DNA of 64,000 nt from Streptomyces sp. JH34 (GCF_029428875.1 NZ_JAJSOO010000001.1:1798001-1862000), one strand, 5' to 3'; numbered from the stretch's first letter, positions 17,932 through 26,903 are shown. A program made the numbers and translations. The notes: generated by a model not told the origin, from the sequence alone.

Positions 17932-19449
17932 TCACCGGGGTTTCGGTGCCTGCCCGGGGCCCTGCCCGTGCACGGCGGGCGCGGGACTCCCACCGCCTCC
18001 GGCGCTCCTGGGCGTCTCGCTGCGCCAGTCGGGGTGCCCCGGCATCGGTGGGGTCTTCTCCCCGTACAGCCACCCGTCGAAGAACGCCGTCAGGTCCCGC
18101 CCCGCGATCCTCGACGCGAGGTCCGTGAACTGCCGCGTGGTCGCCGACCCGTTCCGGTGGGCCCGGACCCAGGTGCGTTCCAGACGGTCGAACGCGGCCT
18201 CGCCGATCTCCTCGCGCAGCGCGTACAGGATGAGCGCGCTCCCGTCGTACACGACCGGCCTGAACAGGCTGATCTTGTGGTCGGGGGTGGGGGCGTCGGG
18301 GCGGGCGGGCGGGCCGCCCGCGGCGCGCCAGGCGTCGGAACGGGCGTAGGCCTCACGCATCCGCCGCTCCATCGGCTTCCGCGCGTGTTCCTCGGCGTAG
18401 CGGGCCTCGTACCAGGTGGCGTGTCCCTCGTTGAGCCACAGGTCGGACCAGGACCGCGGGGAGACGCTGTTGCCGAACCACTGGTGGGCGAGCTCGTGCA
18501 CCATCACGGAGTCGACGTACCACTCGGGGTAGCCGGCCCCGGTGAACAGGGAGCGTTCGAAGAGCGAGAGCGTCTGGGTCTCCAGCTCGAAGCCCGTCTC
18601 GGCGTCGGCGACCAGGAGCCCGTACGTCTCGAACGGGTACGGGCCGACCTGCTCCTCCATCCAGGCCAGCTGCGCCGGGGTCTTCTTCAGCCAGGGCTCC
18701 AGCTTCGCCCGGTCGGCGGCGGGCACCACGTCACGCACCGGCAGTCCCCGCGGTCCCGTTCGGTGCAGGACGGCGGAGCGGCCGATGGACACCTGGGCCA
18801 GTTCCGTCGCCATCGGATGCTCGGTGCGGTAGGTCCAGGTGGTCGCGCCGGCGTGTTCGCGCCTCCCGGCGGGCAGACCGCCGGCGACGACCGTGAACTC
18901 CTTCGGCGCGGTCACCCGGAAGGTGAAGTACGCCTTGTCGGCGGGGTGATCGTTGCCGGGGAAGACGCGGTGAGCGGCGTCGGCCTGGTTCGCCATCGCG
19001 AGTCCGTCGGAGGTCGGTACCCAGCCTCCGTTGGCCTTGTCCCCCGAGGGGTCGCTCGTGTGCCGGACGGTGATCCGCACAGGCGTTCCCGCCGGGAGCC
19101 ACGAGGGGGTGTCGACGACCAGGTCCTCACCCGCGGTGGCGAACTCAGAGCCGAGCCCGTCGACCTCGACGGACCGGACGGTGCCCCGCGCGAAGTCGAG
19201 GTTGATCCGGTCCAGGGGTGCCGTGGTCCGCGCGTCGATGGTGGTGACCGCTTCGAGGGGCCTGGTGTTGACGCCCGTGTAGGTGAACGAGATGTCGTAC
19301 GAGAGGACGTCGTATCCGGGGTTGCCCAGGTGGGGGAACAGTCGGTCGCCGATGCCGAGCGGCTCGGGTGCGGGCAGGGTGGCGGCGACGAGGGTGACCG
19401 ACGCGGTGGCGAGCAGGGCTGCACGCAGTCGGCGGGAGGTGAGCGGCAT
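17932..19449 (-). CDS. Secreted M1-family (gluzincin) metallopeptidase
   Basis: The product has 505 residues with an N-terminal signal peptide (RRLRAALLATASVTLVAATLPA). The zinc site HELAHQWFGN, followed 18 residues later by the NEG of LWLNEGHATW, is the M1 HEXXH-X18-E signature. The substrate-side motif that is GAMEN in classical aminopeptidases reads GFELETQTL here, as in a bacterial subgroup of M1-like enzymes. The protein lacks the large C-terminal domain of PepN, ending in a Gly/Pro-rich tail. It is probably exported and cleaves N-terminal residues from peptides; specificity is unknown. Confidence 0.88.
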   Translation of the reverse strand: MPLTSRRLRAALLATASVTLVAATLPAPEPLGIGDRLFPHLGNPGYDVLSYDISFTYTGVNTRPLEAVTTIDARTTAPLDRINLDFARGTVRSVEVDGLGSEFATAGEDLVVDTPSWLPAGTPVRITVRHTSDPSGDKANGGWVPTSDGLAMANQADAAHRVFPGNDHPADKAYFTFRVTAPKEFTVVAGGLPAGRREHAGATTWTYRTEHPMATELAQVSIGRSAVLHRTGPRGLPVRDVVPAADRAKLEPWLKKTPAQLAWMEEQVGPYPFETYGLLVADAETGFELETQTLSLFERSLFTGAGYPEWYVDSVMVHELAHQWFGNSVSPRSWSDLWLNEGHATWYEARYAEEHARKPMERRMREAYARSDAWRAAGGPPARPDAPTPDHKISLFRPVVYDGSALILYALREEIGEAAFDRLERTWVRAHRNGSATTRQFTDLASRIAGRDLTAFFDGWLYGEKTPPMPGHPDWRSETPRSAGGGGSPAPAVHGQGPGQAPKPR

Positions 19450-19550
19450 GGACTACGGCTACCAGCGTGCGCCGTCCGCGCGGGAGTGGCGCGCGCCGCA
19501 CCACCCGAACGGGGTCGCCCCGCAGCGGCAAGGAGAGGCCGGGGCGGCGG

Positions 19551-21698
19551 TCAGCCCGTGGCGGCGGGCTGCTGGGCGCGGCTCACGTCGTACACGCCGG
19601 GCACGTCACGCATCGCCCGCATGAGGCCCGGCAGGCCTGCGGCGTCCGGCAGCTGCAGCGTGTAGGTGTGCCGGACACGCTGTTCGCTGGGCGGCTCGAC
19701 GGTCGCCGAGACGATGGCGGCGTCCGCGGTCGCGATGGCCTCGGTGAGGTCGGCGAGGAGCCGGGGACGCCCGAAGGACTCCGCGACGAGGGTGACCTTG
19801 TAGTCGGTGGTGCCGCTCCAGTCGCCCGGGTCGTTCCAGCGGGCCCCGACGGCCGCCCGGCCGATCCCCCGCATACGGGCCACCGCCGGGCACTCCTCGC
19901 GGTGCACGGTGACCGCCCCGCCGCGCACGGTGAACCCGATGATGCTGTCGGGCGGCACGGGGGTGCAGCATCCGGCGAGCCGGACCGGCGCCCCCGGCAT
20001 GTCGACGACCACGTCGGCCGCCCGGTCGGCGGCCCGGCTCCGGCTGTTCGCCGTGTCCTCGGCGGGCTGCGCCTGCGGCCTCGGCGTGTCGGGCCGGCTC
20101 TTCCCCGCCCCCTGCGCGCCGTCGGGATGGGCGTCGAGCCACCCGGTGATGGCGATCCGGGCGGCGGGAGTGCGCGCGTGGTCGAGCCACTCCGGGGAGG
20201 GTCCGGACGAGGCGTCCTGGCCGAGCAGGAGCTGCACGGTGTCGCCGTCGTTCAGTGCGGTGCTGAGGGTGGCCAGCCGGCCGTTGACACGGGCTCCGAT
20301 GCAGCCGTGGGCCTCGTCGCCGTACTGCGCGTAGGCGGCGTCGACGCAGCTGGCGCCGGCCGGCAGTCCGAGCGTCCCGCCGTCGGTGCGGAAGACCGTG
20401 ATCTCCCGGTCCTGGGCGAGGTCGGCGCGCAGTGTGGCCCAGAAGGTGTCGGAGTCGGTCGCCGATTCCTGCCAGTCCAGGAGGCGGGAGAGCCAACCGG
20501 GCCTGGTCGGGTCGGCACGTTCGCCGTCCGCGGGTTCCGGCTGCTGCCCGGCGGTGGTGCCGTCCTGGGTGTAGGGGTTGCCGAGCGCGACGACTCCGGC
20601 CTCGGCGACCTTGTGCATCCGGTGCGTGCGGATGAGGACCTCGGCGACCGCGCCCTCGGAACCGACCACCGCCGTGTGCAGTGACTGGTAGAGGTTGAAC
20701 TTGGGGGCCGCGATGAAGTCCTTGAACTCGGAGATCACCGGTGTGAGACAGGTGTGCAGTTCGCCCAGGACGGCGTAACAGTCGGCGTCCTCCCCGACCA
20801 GCACGAGCAGCCGTCCGAAGTCGGTGCCCCGCATCTCGCCGCGTTTGATCCTGACCCGGTGCACCGAGACGAAGTGGCGGGGTCTGATGAGCACTTCGGC
20901 GTTGATGCCGGCTTCCCGCAGGGTGGATCTGACCCTGTCGGCGATCTCCGAGAGCGGGTCCTGCGCACCTTCCCAGGCGGAGATCAGGGCACGGGTGCGC
21001 TCGTACTCCTCCGGGTGCAGGATCGCGAAGACGAGGTCTTCGAGTTCCGTCTTGAGCGCCTGCACGCCGAGGCGTTCGGCGAGCGGGATGAGCACGTCCC
21101 GGGTGACCTTGGCGATCCTGGCCTGCTTCTCGGGCCGCATGACGCCGAGGGTGCGCATGTTGTGCAGCCGGTCGGCCAGTTTGATCGACATGACGCGGAC
21201 GTCGTTCCCGGTGGCGACGAGCATCTTGCGGAAGGTCTCGGGCTCGGCGGCGGCCCCGTAGTCGACCTTCTCGAGCTTGGTGACGCCGTCGACCAGGTAA
21301 CAGACCTCGTCGCCGAACTCCTCCCGCACCTGATCGAGGGTCACCTCGGTGTCCTCGACCGTGTCGTGGAGCAGGGAGGCCGTCAGGGTCGTCGTCTCGG
21401 CACCGAGTTCGGCGAGGATGAGGGTGACCGCGAGGGGATGGGTGATGTAGGGCTCACCGCTCTTGCGCATCTGGCCGCGGTGGGAGGACTCGGCGAGTAC
21501 GTAGGCCCTGCTCAGAATGGACAGGTCGGCGTCCGGGTGGTGCGCGCGGTGCGCCTCCGCCACGTGCCCGATGGCGTCGGGGAGCCGGTCACGGGAGGCC
21601 GGCCCGAGCAGGGCGACACGGCCCAGCCTGCGCAGATCGATCCGCGCACGACCGCGCTTGCGAAGGGGAGCACCTGGATTGGCGGCCTCTGCGCTCAT
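19551..21698 (-). CDS. rshA: RelA/SpoT homologue (Rsh), (p)ppGpp hydrolase/synthetase-type
   Basis: The product has 715 residues. Order: HD hydrolase domain (HRGQMRKSGEPYITHP, LLHDTVEDT, KLADRLHNMRTL), synthetase-like domain (about 240-370, with EFKDFIAAPKFNLYQSLHT and AEVLIRTHRMH), TGS (about 430-500) and a C-terminal ACT domain after a Cys-Cys zinc-finger-like patch (LAGCCTP). The HD motif is intact. The synthetase region has substitutions relative to RelA/Rel (RPRH for RPKH; VAEAGVVALG for VAEYGIAAHW). Start ATG 21698 follows GGAGGTG. Streptomyces carry RelA plus this second RshA-type protein; assignment to RshA is from context and divergence. Confidence 0.85.
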   Translation of the reverse strand: MSAEAANPGAPLRKRGRARIDLRRLGRVALLGPASRDRLPDAIGHVAEAHRAHHPDADLSILSRAYVLAESSHRGQMRKSGEPYITHPLAVTLILAELGAETTTLTASLLHDTVEDTEVTLDQVREEFGDEVCYLVDGVTKLEKVDYGAAAEPETFRKMLVATGNDVRVMSIKLADRLHNMRTLGVMRPEKQARIAKVTRDVLIPLAERLGVQALKTELEDLVFAILHPEEYERTRALISAWEGAQDPLSEIADRVRSTLREAGINAEVLIRPRHFVSVHRVRIKRGEMRGTDFGRLLVLVGEDADCYAVLGELHTCLTPVISEFKDFIAAPKFNLYQSLHTAVVGSEGAVAEVLIRTHRMHKVAEAGVVALGNPYTQDGTTAGQQPEPADGERADPTRPGWLSRLLDWQESATDSDTFWATLRADLAQDREITVFRTDGGTLGLPAGASCVDAAYAQYGDEAHGCIGARVNGRLATLSTALNDGDTVQLLLGQDASSGPSPEWLDHARTPAARIAITGWLDAHPDGAQGAGKSRPDTPRPQAQPAEDTANSRSRAADRAADVVVDMPGAPVRLAGCCTPVPPDSIIGFTVRGGAVTVHREECPAVARMRGIGRAAVGARWNDPGDWSGTTDYKVTLVAESFGRPRLLADLTEAIATADAAIVSATVEPPSEQRVRHTYTLQLPDAAGLPGLMRAMRDVPGVYDVSRAQQPAATG

Positions 21699-21838
21699 GG
21701 GGCACCTCCGGCGACGTCGACCGGCAGGGAAGGGATGCGGATGCACCCCAGGGCCGGTGCTTGATGCTATCGACCCCACCACGTGGCGCAGTCCAGCTCT
21801 CGCCCAGCGTGAAACGGATCACCCATTCGAGCGAAGCT

Positions 21839-22711
21839 CTAACCGATCACCGTTTCGACCCATGCGGAGTCGATCACGCCCTCGGCGACGATGACCGCCG
21901 GGCCTGTCATGTCGATCCCGCCGTCGGCGTGTTCGGTGATCACCAGGGTGCCGCCGGGGAGGTCCACCGTGTACGTCGCAGGGGCTCCCGTCTGCGCGGG
22001 GTCCACGCCGTCCCTGCGTGCCGCCGCGACGGCCACGGCGCAGGCGCCCGTGCCGCAGGAGCGGGTCTCGCCGGAGCCGCGCTCGTGGACGCGCATCGCG
22101 ACGTGCCGCGGTCCGCGGTCCGCGACGAACTCGATGTTGACGCCGTCCGGGTAGACGGACTGCGGGCTGAACGGCGGTACGGAGAGCAGGTCCCCGGCGT
22201 GGTCCAGGTCCTCGACGAACGCGACGGCGTGCGGGTTGCCCATGTTCACGTTCCGGGCGTCCCAGCTACGGCCGTCCAGGGTGACCGTGACTCCGGCGTC
22301 GGGGAGCTCCGCCCGCCCCATGGAGACCGTGATGTCGCCGTCCTTGGCGATGTGCACGCGCTTGACCCCGCCCCGGGTCGCGACGGCCAGGTCGCCTTCG
22401 GCCGCGAACCCGGCACGCTGCAGGTAGCGGGCGAACACACGGACCCCGTTGCCGCACATCTCGGCGACCGACCCGTCGGCGTTGCGGTAGTCCATGAACC
22501 ACTCCGCGTCCTCCGCCATGGCGCGGGCGTCGGGGTGCGCGGCGGACCGGACGACGTGCAGGAGTCCGTCGCCGCCGATGCCCGCGCGGCGGTCGCAGAG
22601 CCGGGCCACGACGGGAACAGGCAGGTCGAGGGAGTTGTCCGGGTCCGGAACGATCACGAAGTCGTTCTCGGTGCCGTGTCCCTTGAGGAAGGCGATCTGC
22701 GAGGTGCTCAC
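21839..22711 (-). CDS. dapF: Diaminopimelate epimerase
   Basis: The product has 290 residues. It converts LL- to meso-diaminopimelate for lysine synthesis (and for peptidoglycan in organisms using meso-DAP; Streptomyces walls contain LL-DAP). The two catalytic cysteines are visible in EMCGNGVR and SCGTGACA, with the GIGGDGLL substrate loop. Length is typical. It is encoded just upstream of rsh on the same strand with a gap of about 140 bases, and about 67 bases downstream of a membrane-protein gene. Confidence 0.95.
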   Translation of the reverse strand: MSTSQIAFLKGHGTENDFVIVPDPDNSLDLPVPVVARLCDRRAGIGGDGLLHVVRSAAHPDARAMAEDAEWFMDYRNADGSVAEMCGNGVRVFARYLQRAGFAAEGDLAVATRGGVKRVHIAKDGDITVSMGRAELPDAGVTVTLDGRSWDARNVNMGNPHAVAFVEDLDHAGDLLSVPPFSPQSVYPDGVNIEFVADRGPRHVAMRVHERGSGETRSCGTGACAVAVAAARRDGVDPAQTGAPATYTVDLPGGTLVITEHADGGIDMTGPAVIVAEGVIDSAWVETVIG

Positions 22712-22778
22712 GGATCAACTGTACGAGGCCGTGCCGGCGGTTCGCCGGTCCGGGGGCCGCGCCGTCGGCCGCGGCTCC

Positions 22779-23216
22779 TCAGCGGAGGCGGGCCACGCGC
22801 CAGACGGCCAGGGCGACCAGTACCCCGCACACGCCGACGTACAGCGCGATCACCCGCCAGTCGGCGCGCTCGTTCGTTCCTCCGACCGGCAGACCGGGCC
22901 AGTTGTGACCGACACGCCGCGCCGCCATCATGCCCCAGCCCGCGGCGCAGCAGCTGATCAGGAGCCCCAGCATCGCCACCACGGCGCCGCCCCCGCCGAA
23001 CTCGAAGGCGAGCGGGAAGGCGAACATCAGGGAACCGGCCGCCGCCAGCACCACGATCGGTGCGAGCTGCCAGATGCGCACCCGGCGGGCGGGGCGGAGC
23101 TCGACCTCGACCTCGGGGACGATGTCGTGCTCGTCCGGCCCGTCAGGGCTCAGACGTCCTGCCTCGTGCCGCGTGTGCGGTGCGTCTCGGTCTGTGTCGC
23201 GAGGGCCGGCCTCCAT
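22779..23216 (-). CDS. Small multi-pass membrane protein, unknown function
   Basis: The product has 145 residues. A charged N-terminal part (DTDRDAPHTRHE ... EVEVEL) is followed by three predicted membrane helices (IWQLAPIVVLAAAGSLMFAF, VVAMLGLLISCCAAGWGMM and IALYVGVCGVLVALAVW). ATG 23216 has GGGAGGGCG upstream; reading from 23273 would add 19 residues without a ribosome-binding site. It lies directly upstream of dapF in the same orientation. I do not recognise a named family. Confidence 0.7.
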   Translation of the reverse strand: MEAGPRDTDRDAPHTRHEAGRLSPDGPDEHDIVPEVEVELRPARRVRIWQLAPIVVLAAAGSLMFAFPLAFEFGGGGAVVAMLGLLISCCAAGWGMMAARRVGHNWPGLPVGGTNERADWRVIALYVGVCGVLVALAVWRVARLR

Positions 23217-23457
23217 CGCCACGCGCCCTCCCAACTCGGACTCCACTGGTCGATCGATGCTCGATGATGGCACGCCGCCGGCCGCCGAAATGACGGGCGG
23301 AGCTTCCCGATGCCATCACGTGATCAGGCTGTTATAGCCCCGCTTGAGGGTTTATGCAGGTCAGGCGCCTGCCGCTGGTCGGCGAGTCAGCCAGAGGTCA
23401 GCAATAGCCGCAGGTCAGCGCCGGATTGACCAGCCGCGGCCAGCCAGAGAAGGAACC

Positions 23458-23849
23458 ATGTCGAACAAGCTTGCGCGGAGTATGGGGAGCTTCTTCAGCC
23501 CTGCGAGTGCCGCCGCCCGCCAGGCTGCGCGCACCTCTGCACGATCCGCTTCCGCAACACCCGGGGCAAGCAGGCCGAGGAGTCCGGCTTCCCCACCCAG
23601 GACGCCGCCGTCGAGCGCCTGACCGAGCTCTGCACCGCCCGCAAAACCACCCCGAGGACCTTCGCCGAACAACAGGAGACCCTCGACGAAATGGCCTTCG
23701 AGGAGTACGCGAAGGCATGGTTCGCCCGCAAGCGCGGACTCACCGGCAGCAGGCAAGCCGCGACCGAGTCCCGGATGCGCACCCACGCCTATCCGGAGAC
23801 CGGCTCACGCAGGATGCGCTCCTTCGACAGCTTCGTGGTGGAACGCTTC
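23458..23849 (+). pseudogene. Frameshifted N-terminal remnant of a tyrosine-type integrase
   Basis: ATG 23458, preceded by GAAGGAACC, begins MSNKLARSMGSFF, a start typical of integrases of Streptomyces integrative elements. The matching continuation TIRFRNTRGKQAEESGF begins at 23541 in another frame and runs through AVERLTELC, a MAFEEYAKAW segment and MRTHAYPETGSRRMRSFDSFVVERF, which corresponds to the SAM-like core-binding domain. Spacing from start to TIRFR is 83 bases where intact relatives would need about 84, so one base seems deleted near 23520. The catalytic R-H-R-Y domain is absent; the frame runs into transposase-like sequence at 23850. Confidence 0.7.
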
Positions 23850-23990
23850 ACCGTCATCGACCTCGCATCGCGACGTCTGGCCCGCTGGGCGATCGCCGGC
23901 CACATGCGCGCGGACCTCGTCATCGACGCCGCGGCGATCCGAACGCGCGGCGGCCTCGCCGGATCGATCATGCGCGTTCGCCCATCCGAT
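23850..23990 (+). pseudogene. IS3-type transposase fragment fused to the integrase remnant
   Basis: In frame with the preceding remnant, the residues TVIDLASRRLARWAIAGHMR followed by ADLVIDAAAIRTRGGLAGSIM resemble the RNase-H-like DDE core of IS3-family OrfB proteins (pattern TVIDLASRRLVGWAIADHMRT). The first catalytic Asp of that pattern is retained, but the segments before and after are missing and similarity fades after about 23990. The open frame continues to 24236 without recognisable content. Both flanks are truncated, so this is a dead fragment. Confidence 0.65.
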
Positions 23991-24473
23991 CGCGTGGGTG
24001 ACCTGTCAAAGCCGATGCTGCCCGGACTCGACTCGCTTGCGGGCGGTACGCACCCCAGTGCGCACGCCACAGAGCCATTCGCTCAGGTGACGGCCGCTGC
24101 ATGCCTTGTCCACTTGGGGACGCCGGGACTTGAAGTACCGGCCGGCCTCGGACAGATCCGTTGCTCGCTGTCGGACACCACGTGCACGCCCACCCAACCA
24201 TGTGCGGACATACGTCATGCCCGGCCCCACAGATGATGCGGCCGCAAGGCGGTGCGGTCGCGGTCGACCAGGACCGGCCGGCCGGCCGTTCGATGACCTG
24301 GGCGGATGGCCAAATGAGTTACTGCAGGGGCGAGTTCCGAATAACCACGTGAGTGGTGCGAGCAGAGCACATGTCACAGGCCGGGGCCCTGTCCGGTCTC
24401 AGAGAGAGAACGGACGGAGTGACACCGTTTCCCGCCGATGCCCTCGGTGGACGCTCTGCAGGAGGAGTTCAGC
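23991..24473. other. Intergenic/degenerate stretch upstream of the MBL gene
   Basis: About 480 bases hold no gene I can support. The frame from the integrase-transposase remnant stays open to 24236 by chance composition. A Shine-Dalgarno AGGAGGAG for the next gene lies at its 3' end. Codon-like G/C periodicity is weaker here than in neighbouring genes. Confidence 0.5.
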
Positions 24474-25388
24474 ATGACGCATAGCCACGCCGCACAGCCT
24501 GACGCACTTCGGAGGGATGAACTTGTCCCGTCGCGTTACGCGTTGAACGTCGGCGACATCGAGGTGTTGGTGATCAGCGACGGGGTGCTTGCCATCGATC
24601 CCGCGACGCTTGCCACCAACGCGGAGAAGGCCGAACTGTCGGCCTGGCTCAGTGACAACTTCCTTTCACCTGATGTGATCGACTACCCGCTGAACGTGGC
24701 GGTGGTGCGCAGCGGGGAGCAGACCATCCTCGTCGACTCCGGGCTGGGGACGGAGTTCCCGGGTTTCCCCAGGGCCGGGCAGCTGGCCATGAGGCTGGAG
24801 GCGGCCGGGATCTCACCCGCGTCCGTGACCGACGTGGTGCTCACCCACCTGCACATGGACCACATCGGAGGGCTGCTCGTCGAAGGCCTGAGGGGGCGGC
24901 TCCGCAGGGATCTGCGCGTACATCTGGCAGCGGCCGAAGCCGAGTTCTGGGAAGCGCCGGACTTCTCCCGCACTGCCATGCCCGCACCGGTGCCCGAGGT
25001 ACTCCGTACGACGGCCGCGCGGTTCCTGGACGTGTACCGCGGCCAGTTGCAGCCGTTCGAGACTGAACGCGAGGTGGCTCCGGGCGTGCTGATCAAGCGC
25101 ACGGGCGGTCACACCCCCGGCCACAGCATCATCCGCCTGGAGTCGGGCGGCCAACGGCTGACATTCGCCGGCGATGCCATCTTCCAGTGCGGGTTCGACC
25201 AGCCCAACTGGTTCAACGGCTTCGAACACGATCCCGAGGAGTCGGCCCGGGTCCGGATGGGTCTGCTGAAGGAGATGGCGGCGACCGGCGAGCACCTGAT
25301 GGCCTCTCACCTGCCGTTCCCGTCCGTCTGCCAAGTGGCGACCGCCGACAACGCCTTCCGCTTCGTACCGACCGTGTGGGACCACTGA
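24474..25388 (+). CDS. Metallo-beta-lactamase-fold hydrolase
   Basis: The product has 304 residues. The zinc-binding motif HLHMDHIGG is intact, and further ligands are plausible in GGHTPGHS, FAGDAI and the C-terminal ASHLPF. The layout (N-terminal beta-sandwich, LVDSGLG loop before HxHxDH) is that of the AHL-lactonase/organophosphate-hydrolase side of the superfamily. ATG 24474 has an excellent AGGAGGAG. No signal peptide is seen. It sits between transposase and integrase remnants and interrupts what is otherwise a run of housekeeping genes, which suggests acquired cargo. The substrate cannot be inferred. Confidence 0.88.
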   Translation: MTHSHAAQPDALRRDELVPSRYALNVGDIEVLVISDGVLAIDPATLATNAEKAELSAWLSDNFLSPDVIDYPLNVAVVRSGEQTILVDSGLGTEFPGFPRAGQLAMRLEAAGISPASVTDVVLTHLHMDHIGGLLVEGLRGRLRRDLRVHLAAAEAEFWEAPDFSRTAMPAPVPEVLRTTAARFLDVYRGQLQPFETEREVAPGVLIKRTGGHTPGHSIIRLESGGQRLTFAGDAIFQCGFDQPNWFNGFEHDPEESARVRMGLLKEMAATGEHLMASHLPFPSVCQVATADNAFRFVPTVWDH

Positions 25389-25581
25389 GAGAGTCGTCCT
25401 CAATCACGTTTGCGCGCGGGTGCGGACGGACGCGCGGCCCTGCCCCGTCATCTCTTTCGCGGTCCTGTAATGAGTCCGACGCCCTCCGGACCCGGCATGA
25501 CTGCAGCCCCTGTCGAAGCACGGCTTGGGGGCTGGCATCACCGGGCCCGGGGGGCGTCGGGGGCGCTTTTCAGACCGTGTC

Positions 25582-25704
25582 CTACATTCTCAGTTCGAGG
25601 AATCGTTTGTAGCGGCAGAGAGCGGCTGCGAGTCCGGGAAAGGCCAGGTTGTTGCCTGGTTTCCTCTCGTATCGGTGGTTGAGGCGGCGGTAGCCGGTCG
25701 GCCA
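25582..25704 (-). pseudogene. C-terminal tail of an IS5-type transposase
   Basis: Read on the minus strand, 40 codons spell WPTGYRRLNHRYERKPGNNL then AFPGLAAALCRYKRFLELRM and a stop. This matches the conserved C terminus of IS5-family DDE transposases (GW.TGYRRLNHRYER ... YLAFLGLAAALCCYKR). A stop codon in the same frame lies 18 bases upstream of the Trp codon, and no other part of a transposase is present. It is a relic. Confidence 0.7.
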
Positions 25705-25830
25705 GGCGCCCTGGACGTGTCACTCCCAGTCGTGCACGCCCGGGGCTGAGGCGAACCTTGGACGTGGGTTCGTCCGCCCCCGCTGCAGCCGTACGGGCTG
25801 AACACGCATACCTCGGAGCGGGGCAACATA

Positions 25831-25869
25831 GCGCGGGATCGCCGGTTAACCAAACCGGCGATCCCGCGC
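25831..25869. terminator. Perfect 17-bp hairpin in the accessory patch
   Basis: Arms 25831-25847 and 25853-25869 are exactly complementary with a 5-base loop. It could terminate miaA transcription (stop at 25965, opposite strand) or be a leftover structure of the mobile elements. The 440 bases between the MBL gene and this hairpin otherwise contain only the IS5-type tail. Confidence 0.6.
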
Positions 25870-25964
25870 ACCATCGATAAAGCCCCGAAACCTTGGAATC
25901 GCTCTGAGCTGCGTCGATGCAGCACTGAAGCTTCCCGCTACACGTCGTTCTCGTGGTCATGCGA

Positions 25965-26903
25965 TCAGGCTGTAACCGCTCGTTCGACCAACGCCAGCGC
26001 CCGGCCCGGGAGTTCTCCGCGCTGCTCCTCGGCGCCACTCAGCCACTCCACACGCGGGTCACGCCGGAACCACGAGTCCTGACGGCGCGCGAAGCGTTTG
26101 GTGGCGCGTACGGTCTCCGCGCGGGCCTCGTCCTCGGTGCACTCCCCCGCGAGCGCCGCGAGGACCTGCTGGTATCCGAGCGCACGCGAGGCGGTACGCC
26201 CCTCGCGCAGCCCCCGGGCCTCCAGAGCGCGCACCTCCTCCACGAGCCCGGCCTCCCACATCCGGTCCACGCGGGCGCGGATCCGTTCGTCCAGTTCGGG
26301 GCGCTCGACGTCCACACCGATCTGGAGGGCGTCGTAGACCGACTCGTCTCCGGGGAGATTGGCGGTGAAGGGCTTGCCCGTGATCTCGATGACCTCCAGG
26401 GCCCGGACGATACGGCGCCCGTTGCTCGCCAGGATGGCCCGGGCCGCCCCGGGGTCCGCGGCGGCGAGCCGGGCGTGCAGGACGCCGGAACCTTGCTCCG
26501 TCAACTCCTGTTCGAGCCTGGCGCGCACCTCGGGGTCCGTCCCGGGGAATTCGAGGGCGTCGATGGCGCCCTTCACGTAGAGGCCCGATCCGCCGACCAG
26601 GACGGGGGTCCGCCCTTCGGACAGGAGCCGGTCGATCTCGGTGCGGGCGAGCCGCTGGTATTCGGCGACGCTCGCGGCCTCGGTGACGTCCCAGACGTCC
26701 ATCAGGTGGTGAGGGACACCGTCACGCTCGGGAAGCGTCAGCTTCGCCGTGCCGATGTCCATGCCGCGGTACAGCTGCATGGAGTCGGCGTTGACCACTT
26801 CGCCGCCGAGCTGTTGGGCGAGGAACACTCCCAGGTCGGACTTCCCGGCCGCGGTGGGACCGACGACGGTGATGACGCGGGGGGCGGGAGCTGGGGTTCT
26901 CAC
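25965..26903 (-). CDS. miaA: tRNA dimethylallyltransferase
   Basis: The product has 312 residues, the normal length of MiaA. It transfers a dimethylallyl group to A37 of tRNAs reading UNN codons. The P-loop GPTAAGKSDLG, the NADSMQLYRGMDIGTAK motif, GGSGLYVKG and the late ASRALGYQQVL segment are all present. I prefer GTG 26903 (VRTPAPAPRVITVVGPTAAGKS); the open frame extends to 26984 but the extra residues look non-conserved. The GTG directly follows a short palindrome, GGGACAGTGTCCC (26905-26917), and lacks a clear ribosome-binding site, so a leaderless or weak start is possible. MiaB, acting on the same base, is encoded 1.2 kb away. Confidence 0.93.
   Translation of the reverse strand: MRTPAPAPRVITVVGPTAAGKSDLGVFLAQQLGGEVVNADSMQLYRGMDIGTAKLTLPERDGVPHHLMDVWDVTEAASVAEYQRLARTEIDRLLSEGRTPVLVGGSGLYVKGAIDALEFPGTDPEVRARLEQELTEQGSGVLHARLAAADPGAARAILASNGRRIVRALEVIEITGKPFTANLPGDESVYDALQIGVDVERPELDERIRARVDRMWEAGLVEEVRALEARGLREGRTASRALGYQQVLAALAGECTEDEARAETVRATKRFARRQDSWFRRDPRVEWLSGAEEQRGELPGRALALVERAVTA

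Noticed and set aside
23458..24236. attachment site or tRNA next to the integrase remnant
   Set aside because: No tRNA-like cloverleaf or T-loop GGTTCGA motif and no direct repeat flanking the patch was found by eye.
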